This document shows positions 50,144 to 58,429 of a DNA stretch of 64,000 nt, in pieces (position 1 is the stretch's first letter; every line of letters starts with the position of its first letter). This DNA is from Cryptosporangium aurantiacum (GTDB lineage Bacteria > Actinomycetota > Actinomycetes > Mycobacteriales > Cryptosporangiaceae). Location: the NCBI RefSeq assembly GCF_900143005.1, contig NZ_FRCS01000021.1, forward strand, positions 37,329 to 101,328, in the 5' to 3' direction. Under the pieces are notes generated by a model that saw only the letters and a program-made list of their open reading frames with translations, was not told where the DNA came from and made no database searches. The position numbers were made by a program, and so were the translations under genes.

Positions 50144-52657
50144 TCAGCGCGTCCGGGTGCGCAGGACCAGGCGGGTGGGCAGCGTCCCGGCCGCCAGCCC
50201 GAGAGCGGCGATGCCGCCGAGCAGGCCCAGGTAGATGCTGACGTCCGGGACGAGGCGGAAGATCCCGTCCTGCGCGGTGCTGAACGCGCCGACCACGATC
50301 GTGGTGACCGCCGCACCGAGGCAGAGCCCGATGCCAACGGTGATCGCGGCCTCCCGAGCCGTCATGCCCTGCACCTGGCCGGTGGTCGCGCCGGCCAGCC
50401 ACAGGTCGGTGTACTCCCTGCGGCGTGCGGTCGCGGCGATCGCGAACGTGTTGACGACCGCGATCGCGGTGAAGCCGAGCGAGATGACGACCATCAGCTC
50501 CCAGGCCCCCTGCTGGTTCTGGGCGTCGGCGGCGCGGGCGGCGTCGAGCGAGGGGGTGATCCGCAGCGTCGGCCACTGAGCCCGGATCTGCTCCGGGACC
50601 TCACCCGAGTAGCGCAGCGACACCGTGCTGACCAGGCCCCGAGGATCGTGCGCGGCCACCAGCGTCGCGGGCAGCGCCAGGTCGCCGAATCCACGGGCCC
50701 GCTCGTACACCGCAGCCAGCCGCAGCGTCACCTGGTGTCCGTCGGCGAGCCAGAGCTCGACGTCCTCACCGACGTGCCAGCCGGACAGCTCGGTGAGATA
50801 GCGGCTCGCGGCGAACGTGCCGTCCCCGGCCAGGGCGCCGTCGCGGACGTCGAGATCGAGGACGCTGTCCCGACCGGTCGTCAGGAGGCCCTGCGCGACG
50901 TAGTCCTCGGGCTTGCCGCCCTTCGCGACGATCACGCGGGTGGGCACGGTCGCCGCGGTGCCGGTGACTCCGGACAGGCGGCTCAGCGCTTCCGCGGTGG
51001 CCAGCGGCAGGCCGGTCGGCGCGGTGACCTGCGCGTCGGCCGCCGCGAACCGGGCGCGCTGCTCGTCAGCCGTGATCCGGGCGAGTAACGAGCTATTCAG
51101 CAGCATCGGCGCGTTGATCGCGAACATCAGCGCCAGCGGGACCGCGACCGCTGCCACCCGCCTGCTCTCCACCCGGGTCACGGTGCCCGCCAGCCGACCG
51201 GTGACTCCGCCGAGCGTGGCCAGCCGGCCGAACACCGCGGTGAGCGGCCGCACCACCAGCGGGCCGAGCGCGGCGACCGCACACAGCAGCAGGGCCGAGG
51301 ACACGAAGCTCATCCCCATGCCGAACGGGCCACCGAGCGGCACGAACGTCAGGACCGCGACCCCGCCGGCTGCGGTGATCACCGCGAGCACCCCGCGGAC
51401 GGCGTTACCCCCGCGCGGCGTGGCCGCGGTCTCCGACAGCGCCTGGGTCGGCGCGATGCGCACGGCCCGGCGACTCGCGACCCGGGCGGCGACGAACGTC
51501 ACCAGCGTGCCCGCGGCGGCGGCTGCGAGCAGGACGACCACGTTCGTGGTGACCGTGAACTGGGCGGGCACGGCGTCGAGCGTCCGGAACCGGGCGGCGA
51601 CGACGTGCGCGACGACGACGCCCAGCGGCAGCGCCGGAACCGCGGCGATCAGCCCGAGGACGACGCTCTCCCGGCCGAGCAACCGGCGGAGCTGCCCCGG
51701 CGTGGCGCCGACGGTGCGCAGCAACGCGAGTTCCCGCAGCCGCTGCCGCACGCTCAGCGCCACGGTGCCGGTCAGCACGAAAACCGCGGCGAACGCGGTG
51801 ATGCCGATCGTGAAGCCGAAGATCGAGATCGGACCGATGTAATCCGGCATCGCGCCGGGCAGATCGGCGCGCACCCGGTCGTCGCCGGTCAGTACCGGTG
51901 CGTCGCCTGCCGCATCGCGGACCGCCTCGAGCACGTCGGCGCCGGGGGAGGGCACGATCCCGATCGCCGTCGGCAGATCGGTGCCGGCGATCGCGGCGAC
52001 CTCGCGGTCGGCGACGAACACCGCGCCCTGCGCGGCCAGTGAATCCCGGCCGGACGGAGCAGCGATGCCGACGACGCGCAGCGTGCGTTCGCCGGTCCTC
52101 GTCGTGACGCGCACGGTGCTGCCGATCGACAGCTCGCCTGCGGCGGCGAGGTTCGCGTCGACGACGACGTCACCCGTCGACGGCGCTCGGCCTTCGCGCA
52201 GCGTGAACGGGGTGAGCGCGGCCGAACTCCACCCGTGTCCGATCACCGGAGCGTCCTGAGCGCCGCGCACCGGTCGGCCCGCTTCGGTCGAGAGAACCAT
52301 CGGGAACGCGGTGTCCCCGATCGTCTTCGACACGCCCGGCAGGGCCGCGAGTCGCTGCCGCAGATCGGCCGGGAGCGTCCCGGCGCCGGTCAGCCGCTCG
52401 GTCTTCGTCTTCGTCTTGACCTTGTCCGGCTTCCCCTCCTTCTCCTTCCGCGTGGTGGTGGTCAGGCTCACCTCCCGGTCGCCCGAGACGACGATCGGCG
52501 CGGCGGCAAACCGGTTGGCCGGTGGCTTCGCGGTCAGCACCGAGGACAGCAGCAGACCGGCGCCGGCGAGTAGTGCGGTGGCGAGCACCGCGGCGAGGAA
52601 CGTCCCGACATAGGAACCGCGGTGCTGACGGAGGATGCCGATGGCGAGCCGCATCAT
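50144..52657 (-). CDS. FtsX/MacB-like ABC permease, duplicated type (837 aa)
   Basis: An N-terminal helix (YVGTFLAAVLATALLAGAG), a large extracytoplasmic domain with an unusual Lys/Thr-rich loop (TTTRKEKEGKPDKVKTKTK, about residues 68-88), three helices with coupling segment RQRLRELALLRTVGATPGQ, a second extracytoplasmic domain, and three closing helices after RRREYTDLWLAGATTGQVQ. This is the same two-unit FtsX layout as the permease at 16637-19120. It overlaps the ATPase stop by four bases. The adjacent kinase/regulator pair suggests a sensing-and-detoxification module for membrane-active compounds. Confidence 0.88.
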   Translation of the reverse strand: MMRLAIGILRQHRGSYVGTFLAAVLATALLAGAGLLLSSVLTAKPPANRFAAAPIVVSGDREVSLTTTTRKEKEGKPDKVKTKTKTERLTGAGTLPADLRQRLAALPGVSKTIGDTAFPMVLSTEAGRPVRGAQDAPVIGHGWSSAALTPFTLREGRAPSTGDVVVDANLAAAGELSIGSTVRVTTRTGERTLRVVGIAAPSGRDSLAAQGAVFVADREVAAIAGTDLPTAIGIVPSPGADVLEAVRDAAGDAPVLTGDDRVRADLPGAMPDYIGPISIFGFTIGITAFAAVFVLTGTVALSVRQRLRELALLRTVGATPGQLRRLLGRESVVLGLIAAVPALPLGVVVAHVVAARFRTLDAVPAQFTVTTNVVVLLAAAAAGTLVTFVAARVASRRAVRIAPTQALSETAATPRGGNAVRGVLAVITAAGGVAVLTFVPLGGPFGMGMSFVSSALLLCAVAALGPLVVRPLTAVFGRLATLGGVTGRLAGTVTRVESRRVAAVAVPLALMFAINAPMLLNSSLLARITADEQRARFAAADAQVTAPTGLPLATAEALSRLSGVTGTAATVPTRVIVAKGGKPEDYVAQGLLTTGRDSVLDLDVRDGALAGDGTFAASRYLTELSGWHVGEDVELWLADGHQVTLRLAAVYERARGFGDLALPATLVAAHDPRGLVSTVSLRYSGEVPEQIRAQWPTLRITPSLDAARAADAQNQQGAWELMVVISLGFTAIAVVNTFAIAATARRREYTDLWLAGATTGQVQGMTAREAAITVGIGLCLGAAVTTIVVGAFSTAQDGIFRLVPDVSIYLGLLGGIAALGLAAGTLPTRLVLRTRTR

Positions 52658-53397
52658 CGGACGCTCACCGCCATCATCTGCGCGGCGACCTTCTCCGCGG
52701 TCGGGTCGGCCAGTTCGGTGACGATGCGGCCGTCGGCCAGGAACACCACCCGGTCCGCCCACGCGGCGGCCGCCGGATCGTGCGTCACCATGACGATCGT
52801 GGCGCCGAACGCGTCGACGGCCTCGCGGAGCAGCGCGAGGACCTCGCGGCCGGTCGACAGGTCGAGTGCGCCGGTCGGCTCGTCCGCGAAGATCACCGCG
52901 GGCCGGGCAGCCAGCGCCCGGGCCAGCGCGACCCGCTGACGCTGGCCGCCGGACAGCTGAGCGGGGCGGTCCTGCTCGCGTCCGGACAGACCGACGCGTC
53001 CGACGACCTCGCGAGCCCAGGCGCGGTCGGGACGCGTACCGGCCAGCCGCTGCGGCAGCAGGATGTTCTCCCAGACCGACAGCGAGTCCAGCAGGTTGTA
53101 CGACTGGAACACGAACCCGACCGCACGGCGCCGCGCTCGGGTGAGCCGCGGTTCCGACAGCCGCGTGAAGTCCTCGCCGGCCACCGTGACGCGACCGCTG
53201 TCCGGCTTGTCGAGCCCGGCCGCGCACTGCAGGAGCGTCGACTTCCCGGAGCCCGACGGGCCCATCACCGCGTTGAACGTCCCCGGTGCGAACGCCACGG
53301 ACACCCGGTCCAGCGCGCGTACGCCCGCACCCCCGGAATAGCTCTTGGTAACGTCCTCGACCTGTACGACCGGCCCGTCCGACCTCGTGTTTCGCAT
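52654..53397 (-). CDS. MacB/LolD-type ABC transporter ATPase (247 aa)
   Basis: Walker A GPSGSGKST, Q-loop FQSYNLLDSLSVWENI, signature LSGGQRQR, Walker B VIFADEPTGALD and H-loop VMVTHDP: the MacB class, like the ATPase at 15858. The ATG at 53397 (MRNTRSDG) is preferred because a GACGCT box precedes it at 6 bases. An ATG at 53433 in the same frame would add 12 residues. It is first of the unit ATPase-permease-kinase-regulator and is separated by only 71 bases from the stop of the TetR gene upstream on the same strand. Confidence 0.88.
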   Translation of the reverse strand: MRNTRSDGPVVQVEDVTKSYSGGAGVRALDRVSVAFAPGTFNAVMGPSGSGKSTLLQCAAGLDKPDSGRVTVAGEDFTRLSEPRLTRARRRAVGFVFQSYNLLDSLSVWENILLPQRLAGTRPDRAWAREVVGRVGLSGREQDRPAQLSGGQRQRVALARALAARPAVIFADEPTGALDLSTGREVLALLREAVDAFGATIVMVTHDPAAAAWADRVVFLADGRIVTELADPTAEKVAAQMMAVSVR

Positions 53398-53468
53398 GTC
53401 ATCAGCGTCGTGTGCGGGCGGCGCCGAAAACACACGGCGAGCAGGGAAACCGGAGGGTAGGGACAGCC

Positions 53469-54197
53469 CTACCGTTGCTGACGCTCGATGAGCGCTTGAG
53501 CACCGTCGAGGATGCAGGCCACGCCGAACTCAAGCGGGTCGTCGGCCGGAGGGGCGAACGCGCCGGCGGCGATGGCGTCGGTCAGCGCGGGGAACCGATC
53601 GGCGTGCCGCGCGAGCAGCTCACCGTTGAGGCGGTTCCACTCTCGCTCGTGCTCCTCGTCGTAGTCGGACGACTGCTGGACGAGGTTGCGGACCAGGCCG
53701 ACGACCAGCAGGAAGATGCGGTGCTGGTGGGCTGCGGTCAGGCCGCTCGGCCGTAGCGCCGCCAGCGCGGTGTCCATCCAGCCGAGCTGGTTCGGGCCCA
53801 TCGCCTGGCGGCGCATCGCGGTGGCCGCGAGCAGCCAGGGGTGCTGCTGGAACACCTCCAGGTGCCGGCGGGCCCACTCGGTCACCTGGGCTCGCCAGTC
53901 GTCTCCGGCGCCGGACAGGTCCGGCCGCTCCGCGCACACGGCCTCGACCATCAGCTCGACCAGCTCGGCCTTGCTCGGGACGTAGCGGTACAGGGCCATC
54001 GCCGAGACGCCGAACGCGGCGGCGACCTTGTTCATCGAGACGGCGTCCAAGCCCTCGGCGTCGGCCACCGCGACAGCGGCCTCGGCGATGCGGCGGGGGT
54101 CGAGGCTGGGCTTGGGGCCGCGGGTGGGCTGCTCCTGTTCCCCCCACAGCAGCGCGACGGCTGCCTGCAGGTCACGCGGCTGCGCGCCTCTCGCCAT
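53469..54197 (-). CDS. TetR-family repressor with TetR_C (tetracycline-repressor-like) domain (242 aa)
   Basis: A 30-residue N-terminal extension precedes the helix-turn-helix (about 34-80: RRIAEAAVAVADAEGLDAVSMNKVAAAFGVSAMALYRYVPSK). The C-terminal domain, starting ELVELMVEAV and with HPWLLAATAMRR, is of the TetR_C type found in repressors of drug-modifying or efflux genes. GAGGAGG lies just before the ATG at 54197. It diverges from the hydrolase at 54285; the AACTGTTTA/TAAACAGTT pair between them is its probable operator. The inducer is unknown. Confidence 0.9.
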   Translation of the reverse strand: MARGAQPRDLQAAVALLWGEQEQPTRGPKPSLDPRRIAEAAVAVADAEGLDAVSMNKVAAAFGVSAMALYRYVPSKAELVELMVEAVCAERPDLSGAGDDWRAQVTEWARRHLEVFQQHPWLLAATAMRRQAMGPNQLGWMDTALAALRPSGLTAAHQHRIFLLVVGLVRNLVQQSSDYDEEHEREWNRLNGELLARHADRFPALTDAIAAGAFAPPADDPLEFGVACILDGAQALIERQQR

Positions 54198-54211
54198 GCG
54201 ACCTCCTCCTC

Positions 54212-54240
54212 TTGACTCCCGGACCGGAACTGTTTATACC
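54212..54240 (+). promoter_or_regulatory. Sigma70-like promoter of the hydrolase gene
   Basis: TTGACT (54212-54217), 17 bases, then TATACC (54235-54240). It is among the best consensus matches in the window. The left operator arm AACTGTTTA (54228-54236) lies in the spacer and reaches the -10 box, so a bound repressor would block it directly. Confidence 0.65.
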
Positions 54241-54271
54241 TTAAAGCGTTCTGTTGAAGCCGTAAACAGTT
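54228..54271. promoter_or_regulatory. Probable TetR operator pair
   Basis: AACTGTTTA (54228-54236) and TAAACAGTT (54263-54271) are perfect 9-bp complements whose first bases are 35 apart. The second lies 13 bases before the hydrolase ATG, just before its AGGAG ribosome-binding site. Half-sites this far apart could be two sites for two dimers or the ends of a loop. Confidence 0.6.
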
Positions 54272-54284
54272 TAGGAGTTACGCA

Positions 54285-55289
54285 ATGTCTGCGAAGCGTC
54301 TACGCATCACCTCTCCGCACGGCATCGACGAATCCGGGTTCGTCCGCATCAGTGGGATCGACCAGTGGATCTCGTTCCGGGGCGACGACCGGCGAAACCC
54401 GGTGATCGTCGAGATTCACGGCGGCCCAGGTGCGTCGAACCTGATCTACACGCACCGAACACGCGCCTGGGAGCGGCACTTCACGATCGTGCGCTGGGAC
54501 ATGCGCGGCGCCGGGAAGACGTTCGGGCGCGGTGGGCCGGACGGTCAGGGCGAGATGAGCCTGCGGCAGCTGTACCGGGACGCGTTAGAGGTGATCGACC
54601 ACGTCCGCGGCGCGCTCGGCGTCGAAAAGGTGCTCTTGGTCGCGAATTCGTTCGGGTCGGTCATCGGCCTGCGGCTGGCGCGTCAGCGCCCCGAGCTCTT
54701 CTCGGCCTACGTCGGCACGGACCAGAACATCAACGCCGGCGGACGTGATCACACGGCCTACGACGCGCTGGTCGACCGGCTCACCGCGGCGGGCAAGCGC
54801 AAGGCGCTGGCCGCGATCACCGCGATGGGCCCGGACGAGTCGGCGTGGACCACCGAGCAGTGGACGCAGTACAACAAGCACACGGTCGCCTCCGATCCGC
54901 TCACCCGAAAGACGCTGCAGACCGTCGTCGTCGGCTCGCTGCTCTTCTCCCCGCTGCACAAGCTCCGCGAGGCGCGCACGTATCTGCAGGCCATGGACTT
55001 CTCCGAGCAGGTCGCGCTGGAGTCCGTGACGATCGACGAGTGGGCCGAGGGGACGACGTTCGCGATCCCGTTCTTCGTCTTCCAGGGCGAATTCGACGTG
55101 ATCACGCCGCCGGAGACCGCGCGGAGTTTCTTCGACGCGGTCACCGCGCCGGTCAAGGACTTCGCGCTGATCCGGGACGCCAGCCACTTCGCGTCGTTCC
55201 GCCACCCCGACCAGTTCCTCGACCTGCTGCTCACCAGGGTTCGGCCGGTGCTATCAACCAAGGTTGATGAAAGCGCCTCCATCAACTAA
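54285..55289 (+). CDS. Alpha/beta hydrolase, proline-iminopeptidase-like (334 aa)
   Basis: HGGPG (45-49) is the oxyanion motif of prolyl iminopeptidase-type hydrolases. WDMRGAGKT follows, then the nucleophile elbow A120-N-S122-F-G with Ser122 (the first Gly of G-x-S-x-G is Ala), and the late acid and His segments FQGEFDVITP and DASHFASF. The substrate may be a small peptide, amide or ester. AGGAG precedes the ATG at 54285. The final dozen codons run through the first palindrome of the next gene and stop inside the second, so the C-terminal residues STKVDESASIN are dictated by operator DNA. Confidence 0.85.
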   Translation: MSAKRLRITSPHGIDESGFVRISGIDQWISFRGDDRRNPVIVEIHGGPGASNLIYTHRTRAWERHFTIVRWDMRGAGKTFGRGGPDGQGEMSLRQLYRDALEVIDHVRGALGVEKVLLVANSFGSVIGLRLARQRPELFSAYVGTDQNINAGGRDHTAYDALVDRLTAAGKRKALAAITAMGPDESAWTTEQWTQYNKHTVASDPLTRKTLQTVVVGSLLFSPLHKLREARTYLQAMDFSEQVALESVTIDEWAEGTTFAIPFFVFQGEFDVITPPETARSFFDAVTAPVKDFALIRDASHFASFRHPDQFLDLLLTRVRPVLSTKVDESASIN

Positions 55290-55296
55290 GGTTGAT
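55253..55296. promoter_or_regulatory. Promoter embedded in two 16-bp palindromes
   Basis: ATCAACCAAGGTTGAT (55253-55268, perfect) and ATCAACTAAGGTTGAT (55281-55296, one mismatch) are 28 bases apart. TTGATG (55264-55269), the right end of the first, and TAAGGT (55287-55292), the middle of the second, are spaced by 17 bases and form a -35/-10 pair. The GTG start codon lies 7 bases after the -10 box. Repressor binding would cover both boxes at once. Confidence 0.75.
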
Positions 55297-55299
55297 GAC

Positions 55300-55521
55300 G
55301 TGGGTGAAGGACAGCAGGTACCGCCGGCGGATCGACCGGCGGAAGCGTTCGCGGCGGTCCTGGCCTTGCGCAGGCTCGCCGCGTCGCTGGAGCGCGCGGC
55401 GGTCGATCACGCCCTCGCGCAGGGATGGACGTGGAGTGACATCGGGGCGGCGCTGGGGATGACACCCCAGGCCGCGCACAAGCGGCTCGCGCCGCAGCGT
55501 CGCAAGCCCCTCGACGAATAG
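55300..55521 (+). CDS. Small helix-turn-helix DNA-binding protein (73 aa)
   Basis: Nearly the whole chain is helical: AFAAVLALRRLAASLERAAV, then HALAQGWTWSDIGAALGMTPQAAHKRLA, a tight helix-turn-helix resembling sigma region 4 or a small Mor/HTH_38-type domain. The tail is basic (PQRRK). The leaderless GTG at 55300 is fixed by the promoter boxes; in-frame TTG/ATG codons at 55264/55267 lie inside the first palindrome. It probably binds the two palindromes that hold its own promoter. The Clp-N gene follows after 10 bases, so both form one operon. Such pairs occur in other actinomycetes, and their role is not settled. Confidence 0.78.
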   Translation: MGEGQQVPPADRPAEAFAAVLALRRLAASLERAAVDHALAQGWTWSDIGAALGMTPQAAHKRLAPQRRKPLDE

Positions 55522-55531
55522 AAGGAGAACG

Positions 55532-56038
55532 ATGAGTCTGCGCACGAAGTTTGCGGACATGTCCCTGATGAAGACGCTGTTCACGGCCGCGGAGCAGGAG
55601 GCGGCCCGCACCGGCGAGGGCCCGCCGGCCGCGGAGCACCTGCTGCTGGCCGCGCTCGCGCTGCCCGACGACTCCGGACGTCGCGCGCTGGGCACGTTCG
55701 ACCGCACGGCCGACGACGTGCGGAACGCGATCGGTGCGGTGCACGCAGACGCGCTGCGGTCGGTCGGCGTCGAGGCGGGACCGGACGGCCGGGGCTCGGT
55801 GAGCACGCCGGCACCGCCGTCCCGCGGGCCGTACCGCAGCACGGGCAGCCTTCAGGTGGCGTTCCAGCGCGCCGTGGAACTGTCCAAGCGCGACGGCGCG
55901 AGCGGCATCCGCGCCGCGCACCTGGTGATCGCGGTCGCCGAGCCGGAGCACGGCACGACCGCGCGGGTAATGGAGCATCTCGGCGTGGACCGCGCGGCAC
56001 TCATCACCGCAGCGAGCGAGGCGCTCACGGCTGGCTGA
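55532..56038 (+). CDS. Clp N-terminal (ClpN) double-repeat protein without ATPase (168 aa)
   Basis: Two Clp-N repeats: residues about 10-75 (FTAAEQEAARTGEGPPAAEHLLLAALALP) and about 105-165 (FQRAVELSKRDGASGIRAAHLVIAVAEPEHG, VMEHLGVDRAAL), joined by a Pro/Ser-rich spacer. AAA domains are missing, so it cannot be an unfoldase. It resembles stand-alone ClpN proteins such as ClpS-like adaptors or ClpC-N decoys that bind substrates or antibiotics. AGAAGGAG lies 6 bases before the ATG at 55532. It is co-transcribed with the small HTH protein and overlaps the convergent MFS gene by 14 bases. Confidence 0.84.
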   Translation: MSLRTKFADMSLMKTLFTAAEQEAARTGEGPPAAEHLLLAALALPDDSGRRALGTFDRTADDVRNAIGAVHADALRSVGVEAGPDGRGSVSTPAPPSRGPYRSTGSLQVAFQRAVELSKRDGASGIRAAHLVIAVAEPEHGTTARVMEHLGVDRAALITAASEALTAG

Positions 56039-57446
56039 CGGGCGCCACCGGTAAGCGCCGGCCGACCGCTGCGGTGCCGAGGAGTGCCGCAGCGCAGAGC
56101 GTGAACGCGAGGAGATACGCCGGAGCACCCGGCTCGCCCGCCGGGCCGGTGATCGCCGCGAGCGTGGTGCCGGCGACCGTGCTTCCGAGCGTGCCGCCGG
56201 TCGTCCGCATGACCGTGTTGACGCCGGAGACGACGCCCGCCTGGTCGGCAGGCACCGACTCGACCACCGAGACCGCCACCGCGGCGAACGCCAGACCGAT
56301 ACCCGCCCCCTCGACCAGGATGATCCCGCAGAGCACCAGCGGTCCGCCGGGGCCGCCCGCCCACCCGAACCAGGCCAGAGCCAGGTAGGCGAGGCCGGCG
56401 AGCAGGCCTCCGAGCCACAGCGGGAACCGGGTGCCACGAGACCGGGCCAGGCGGCCCACGAACGGCGTGACCAGCAGCGTCCCGGCGGTCGGCACGAGCA
56501 TGTAGAGGCCGACGCCGGTGAGGTCCGCGCCGAGCCCGATACCGCTGTCCGGCGACTGCTGGAGCATCAGCGGGATCAGCATCCAGGCACTGAACATGCC
56601 GTACCCGAGCAGCACGGTCGCCAGGTTGGTGACCCGCACTGCCGGCAGCCGGAGCGTCCGCAAATCGAGCAGCGGATGACGAGAGGTCGACTCGACCCGC
56701 CACCAGATCCCGGCAACCACCGCCGCACCGACCGCGAGCGGCAGCGTGGGCAGCGCGCCGGGCAAGTACGTGATCGCGAGCAGAAGGAGGGTCAACCATC
56801 CGGAGAGCAACCCCGCGCTGACCCAGCCGACCGGAGGTCGGTGTCCGGCGCGGACGCCGTCCTCACCCGGCACCGCGATCAACGCGGCCAGGGCGGCCGC
56901 CGCCGTGACCAGCGCGGGCAGCCAGAACAGCCAGTGGTAGTCGAGCAGCGTCACGATCGGTCCGGCGACGACGGTGCCGAGCGCGCCGCCGGCGCTGAGC
57001 ACCGCCGAGATCGCGGCGACGACCGCCGTGCGCCGATTCGGCCGGAACTCGTCCCGGACCATCGCGAACGCCAGCGGAAAGACGGCGCCGCCCGCGCCCT
57101 GCACGACGCGGCCCGCCAGCATCACCGCGAGCGTGTCGGCGAGCGCCGAGACGCCAGCGCCGAGGCAGAGCGCGACGAGTGCGCCGACCAACGCCCGCTT
57201 CTTGCCGTAGAGGTCGCCCAGCCGTCCGATCACCGGCGTGAGGATCGACGCGCTGAGCAGGTAGGCGGTGAGGATCCACGCGGTGCCGTTCGGGGTGGTG
57301 CCGAGCGCATCCTCCAGGACGCCGAGCGCGGGCACGACCAGCGACTGCAGCACCGAGTATCCGCCGGTCGCCACGCACAACACCACCGCCAGCACGGTCT
57401 CCGACCGGCGCGCCCGGACGGGAGCGGTCGTCGCGAACGGCGTCAC
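56025..57446 (-). CDS. MFS multidrug exporter, DHA2 type (14 helices, 473 aa)
   Basis: Fourteen predicted helices and the DHA2 signatures: TAWILTAYLLSASILTPVIGRLGDLYGKKR (motif A in the loop between helices 2 and 3) and AGRVVQGAGGAVFPLAFAMV (motifs B/C region). It should export hydrophobic drugs or metabolites by proton antiport. The start is a GTG at 57446. No regulator is adjacent on its promoter side; the TauD-type gene lies 65 bases upstream on the same strand, so they may be transcribed together. Confidence 0.88.
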   Translation of the reverse strand: MTPFATTAPVRARRSETVLAVVLCVATGGYSVLQSLVVPALGVLEDALGTTPNGTAWILTAYLLSASILTPVIGRLGDLYGKKRALVGALVALCLGAGVSALADTLAVMLAGRVVQGAGGAVFPLAFAMVRDEFRPNRRTAVVAAISAVLSAGGALGTVVAGPIVTLLDYHWLFWLPALVTAAAALAALIAVPGEDGVRAGHRPPVGWVSAGLLSGWLTLLLLAITYLPGALPTLPLAVGAAVVAGIWWRVESTSRHPLLDLRTLRLPAVRVTNLATVLLGYGMFSAWMLIPLMLQQSPDSGIGLGADLTGVGLYMLVPTAGTLLVTPFVGRLARSRGTRFPLWLGGLLAGLAYLALAWFGWAGGPGGPLVLCGIILVEGAGIGLAFAAVAVSVVESVPADQAGVVSGVNTVMRTTGGTLGSTVAGTTLAAITGPAGEPGAPAYLLAFTLCAAALLGTAAVGRRLPVAPVSQP

Positions 57447-57511
57447 AGAGCTCGCTTTCCTACGAAGGCGGACCGGGCCGGTGTCGGCCCGGTCCGTGGA
57501 GCAGGCCTTTG

Positions 57512-58429
57512 TCAGCCGGTCACGGCCAGCGCCGGTTCGGCGACCGGCGTGTAGTGCGACGCGTCGTCGCCGGAGATCCGGTAGCTCGATCGACCGTCCA
57601 CACCGACCGGGACGTCGCCCGCCACGGTCACCCGGTGCAGCGTGCGGGGCAGGTCGCCGTAGTCGTCCGGCGCGTAGTGCTGGGTGGCGCGGTTGTCGAA
57701 GACGACCAGGTCACCGGGCGCCCACCGCCACCGGACCGTGTTCTCCGGACGGGTCACGTACGTCTGGAGCAGGCGCAGGATGTCGCGGGAATCGGTGCCC
57801 GACAGCCCGATCAGACGCTGTGCGAACCCGCCGATGAACAGCCCTCGTTCGCCGGTCTCCGGGTGCACACGAACCACCGGGTGCGCCGTCTCCCAGGTCT
57901 TGGACGTGAACTCCTTGCGGTACTCGTCGGCGGCGTCGGTGTTGAACTGCGGCTGGATGTAGTCGTAGTCGTTGGTGTGCACCGCCCACAGCTGGTCGGC
58001 GAGGTGGCGGAGCGGCTCGGGAAGGTCCCGGTAGGCGGTCTGCGAGTTCGCGATCACGGTGTCGCCGCCGTACGGCGGTACGACCAGGCTCCGCAGTGAG
58101 GTGATCTTCGGCGGGCTCACCACGAACGTCACGTCGGTGTGCCAGTTGTTCGACCGCACGCCCTCCTCGCCGCTGACCTCGAGGACGTTGGCCTCACCCT
58201 CGGCGGAGTGCACGGTCGGGTGCGCGGTGGTCAGCGGACCGAAGCGGGAGAGGAAGCGCTGCTGGCTCCGGTCGTCCAGCTGTTGGCCGCGGAAGAACAG
58301 CACCTTGTGCTCGAGGAGCGCGGCGTTGATCTCGGGGAAGACGTCGTCGGACGGCTCGGTGAGGTCGACGCCGACCACTTCCGCACCGATCCGGCCACCG
58401 ACCCGGCGGACGTCCAGGTTCTTGGTCAT
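57512..58429 (-). CDS. TauD/AtsK-type Fe(II)/2-oxoglutarate dioxygenase (305 aa)
   Basis: A double-stranded beta-helix dioxygenase with the facial triad His97-x-Asp99 (WHTDVTF) and His251 (DNRATQHYA), and a later Arg in LHRVTV that should bind 2-oxoglutarate. The RATQHYA and WAPGDLVVFDN segments are closest to alkylsulfatases of the AtsK group and to taurine dioxygenase. It would release sulfite or sulfate from an organosulfur compound taken up by the divergent ABC importer. AAAGGA precedes the ATG at 58429. The 327-base gap to the importer holds the control region. Confidence 0.9.
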   Translation of the reverse strand: MTKNLDVRRVGGRIGAEVVGVDLTEPSDDVFPEINAALLEHKVLFFRGQQLDDRSQQRFLSRFGPLTTAHPTVHSAEGEANVLEVSGEEGVRSNNWHTDVTFVVSPPKITSLRSLVVPPYGGDTVIANSQTAYRDLPEPLRHLADQLWAVHTNDYDYIQPQFNTDAADEYRKEFTSKTWETAHPVVRVHPETGERGLFIGGFAQRLIGLSGTDSRDILRLLQTYVTRPENTVRWRWAPGDLVVFDNRATQHYAPDDYGDLPRTLHRVTVAGDVPVGVDGRSSYRISGDDASHYTPVAEPALAVTG

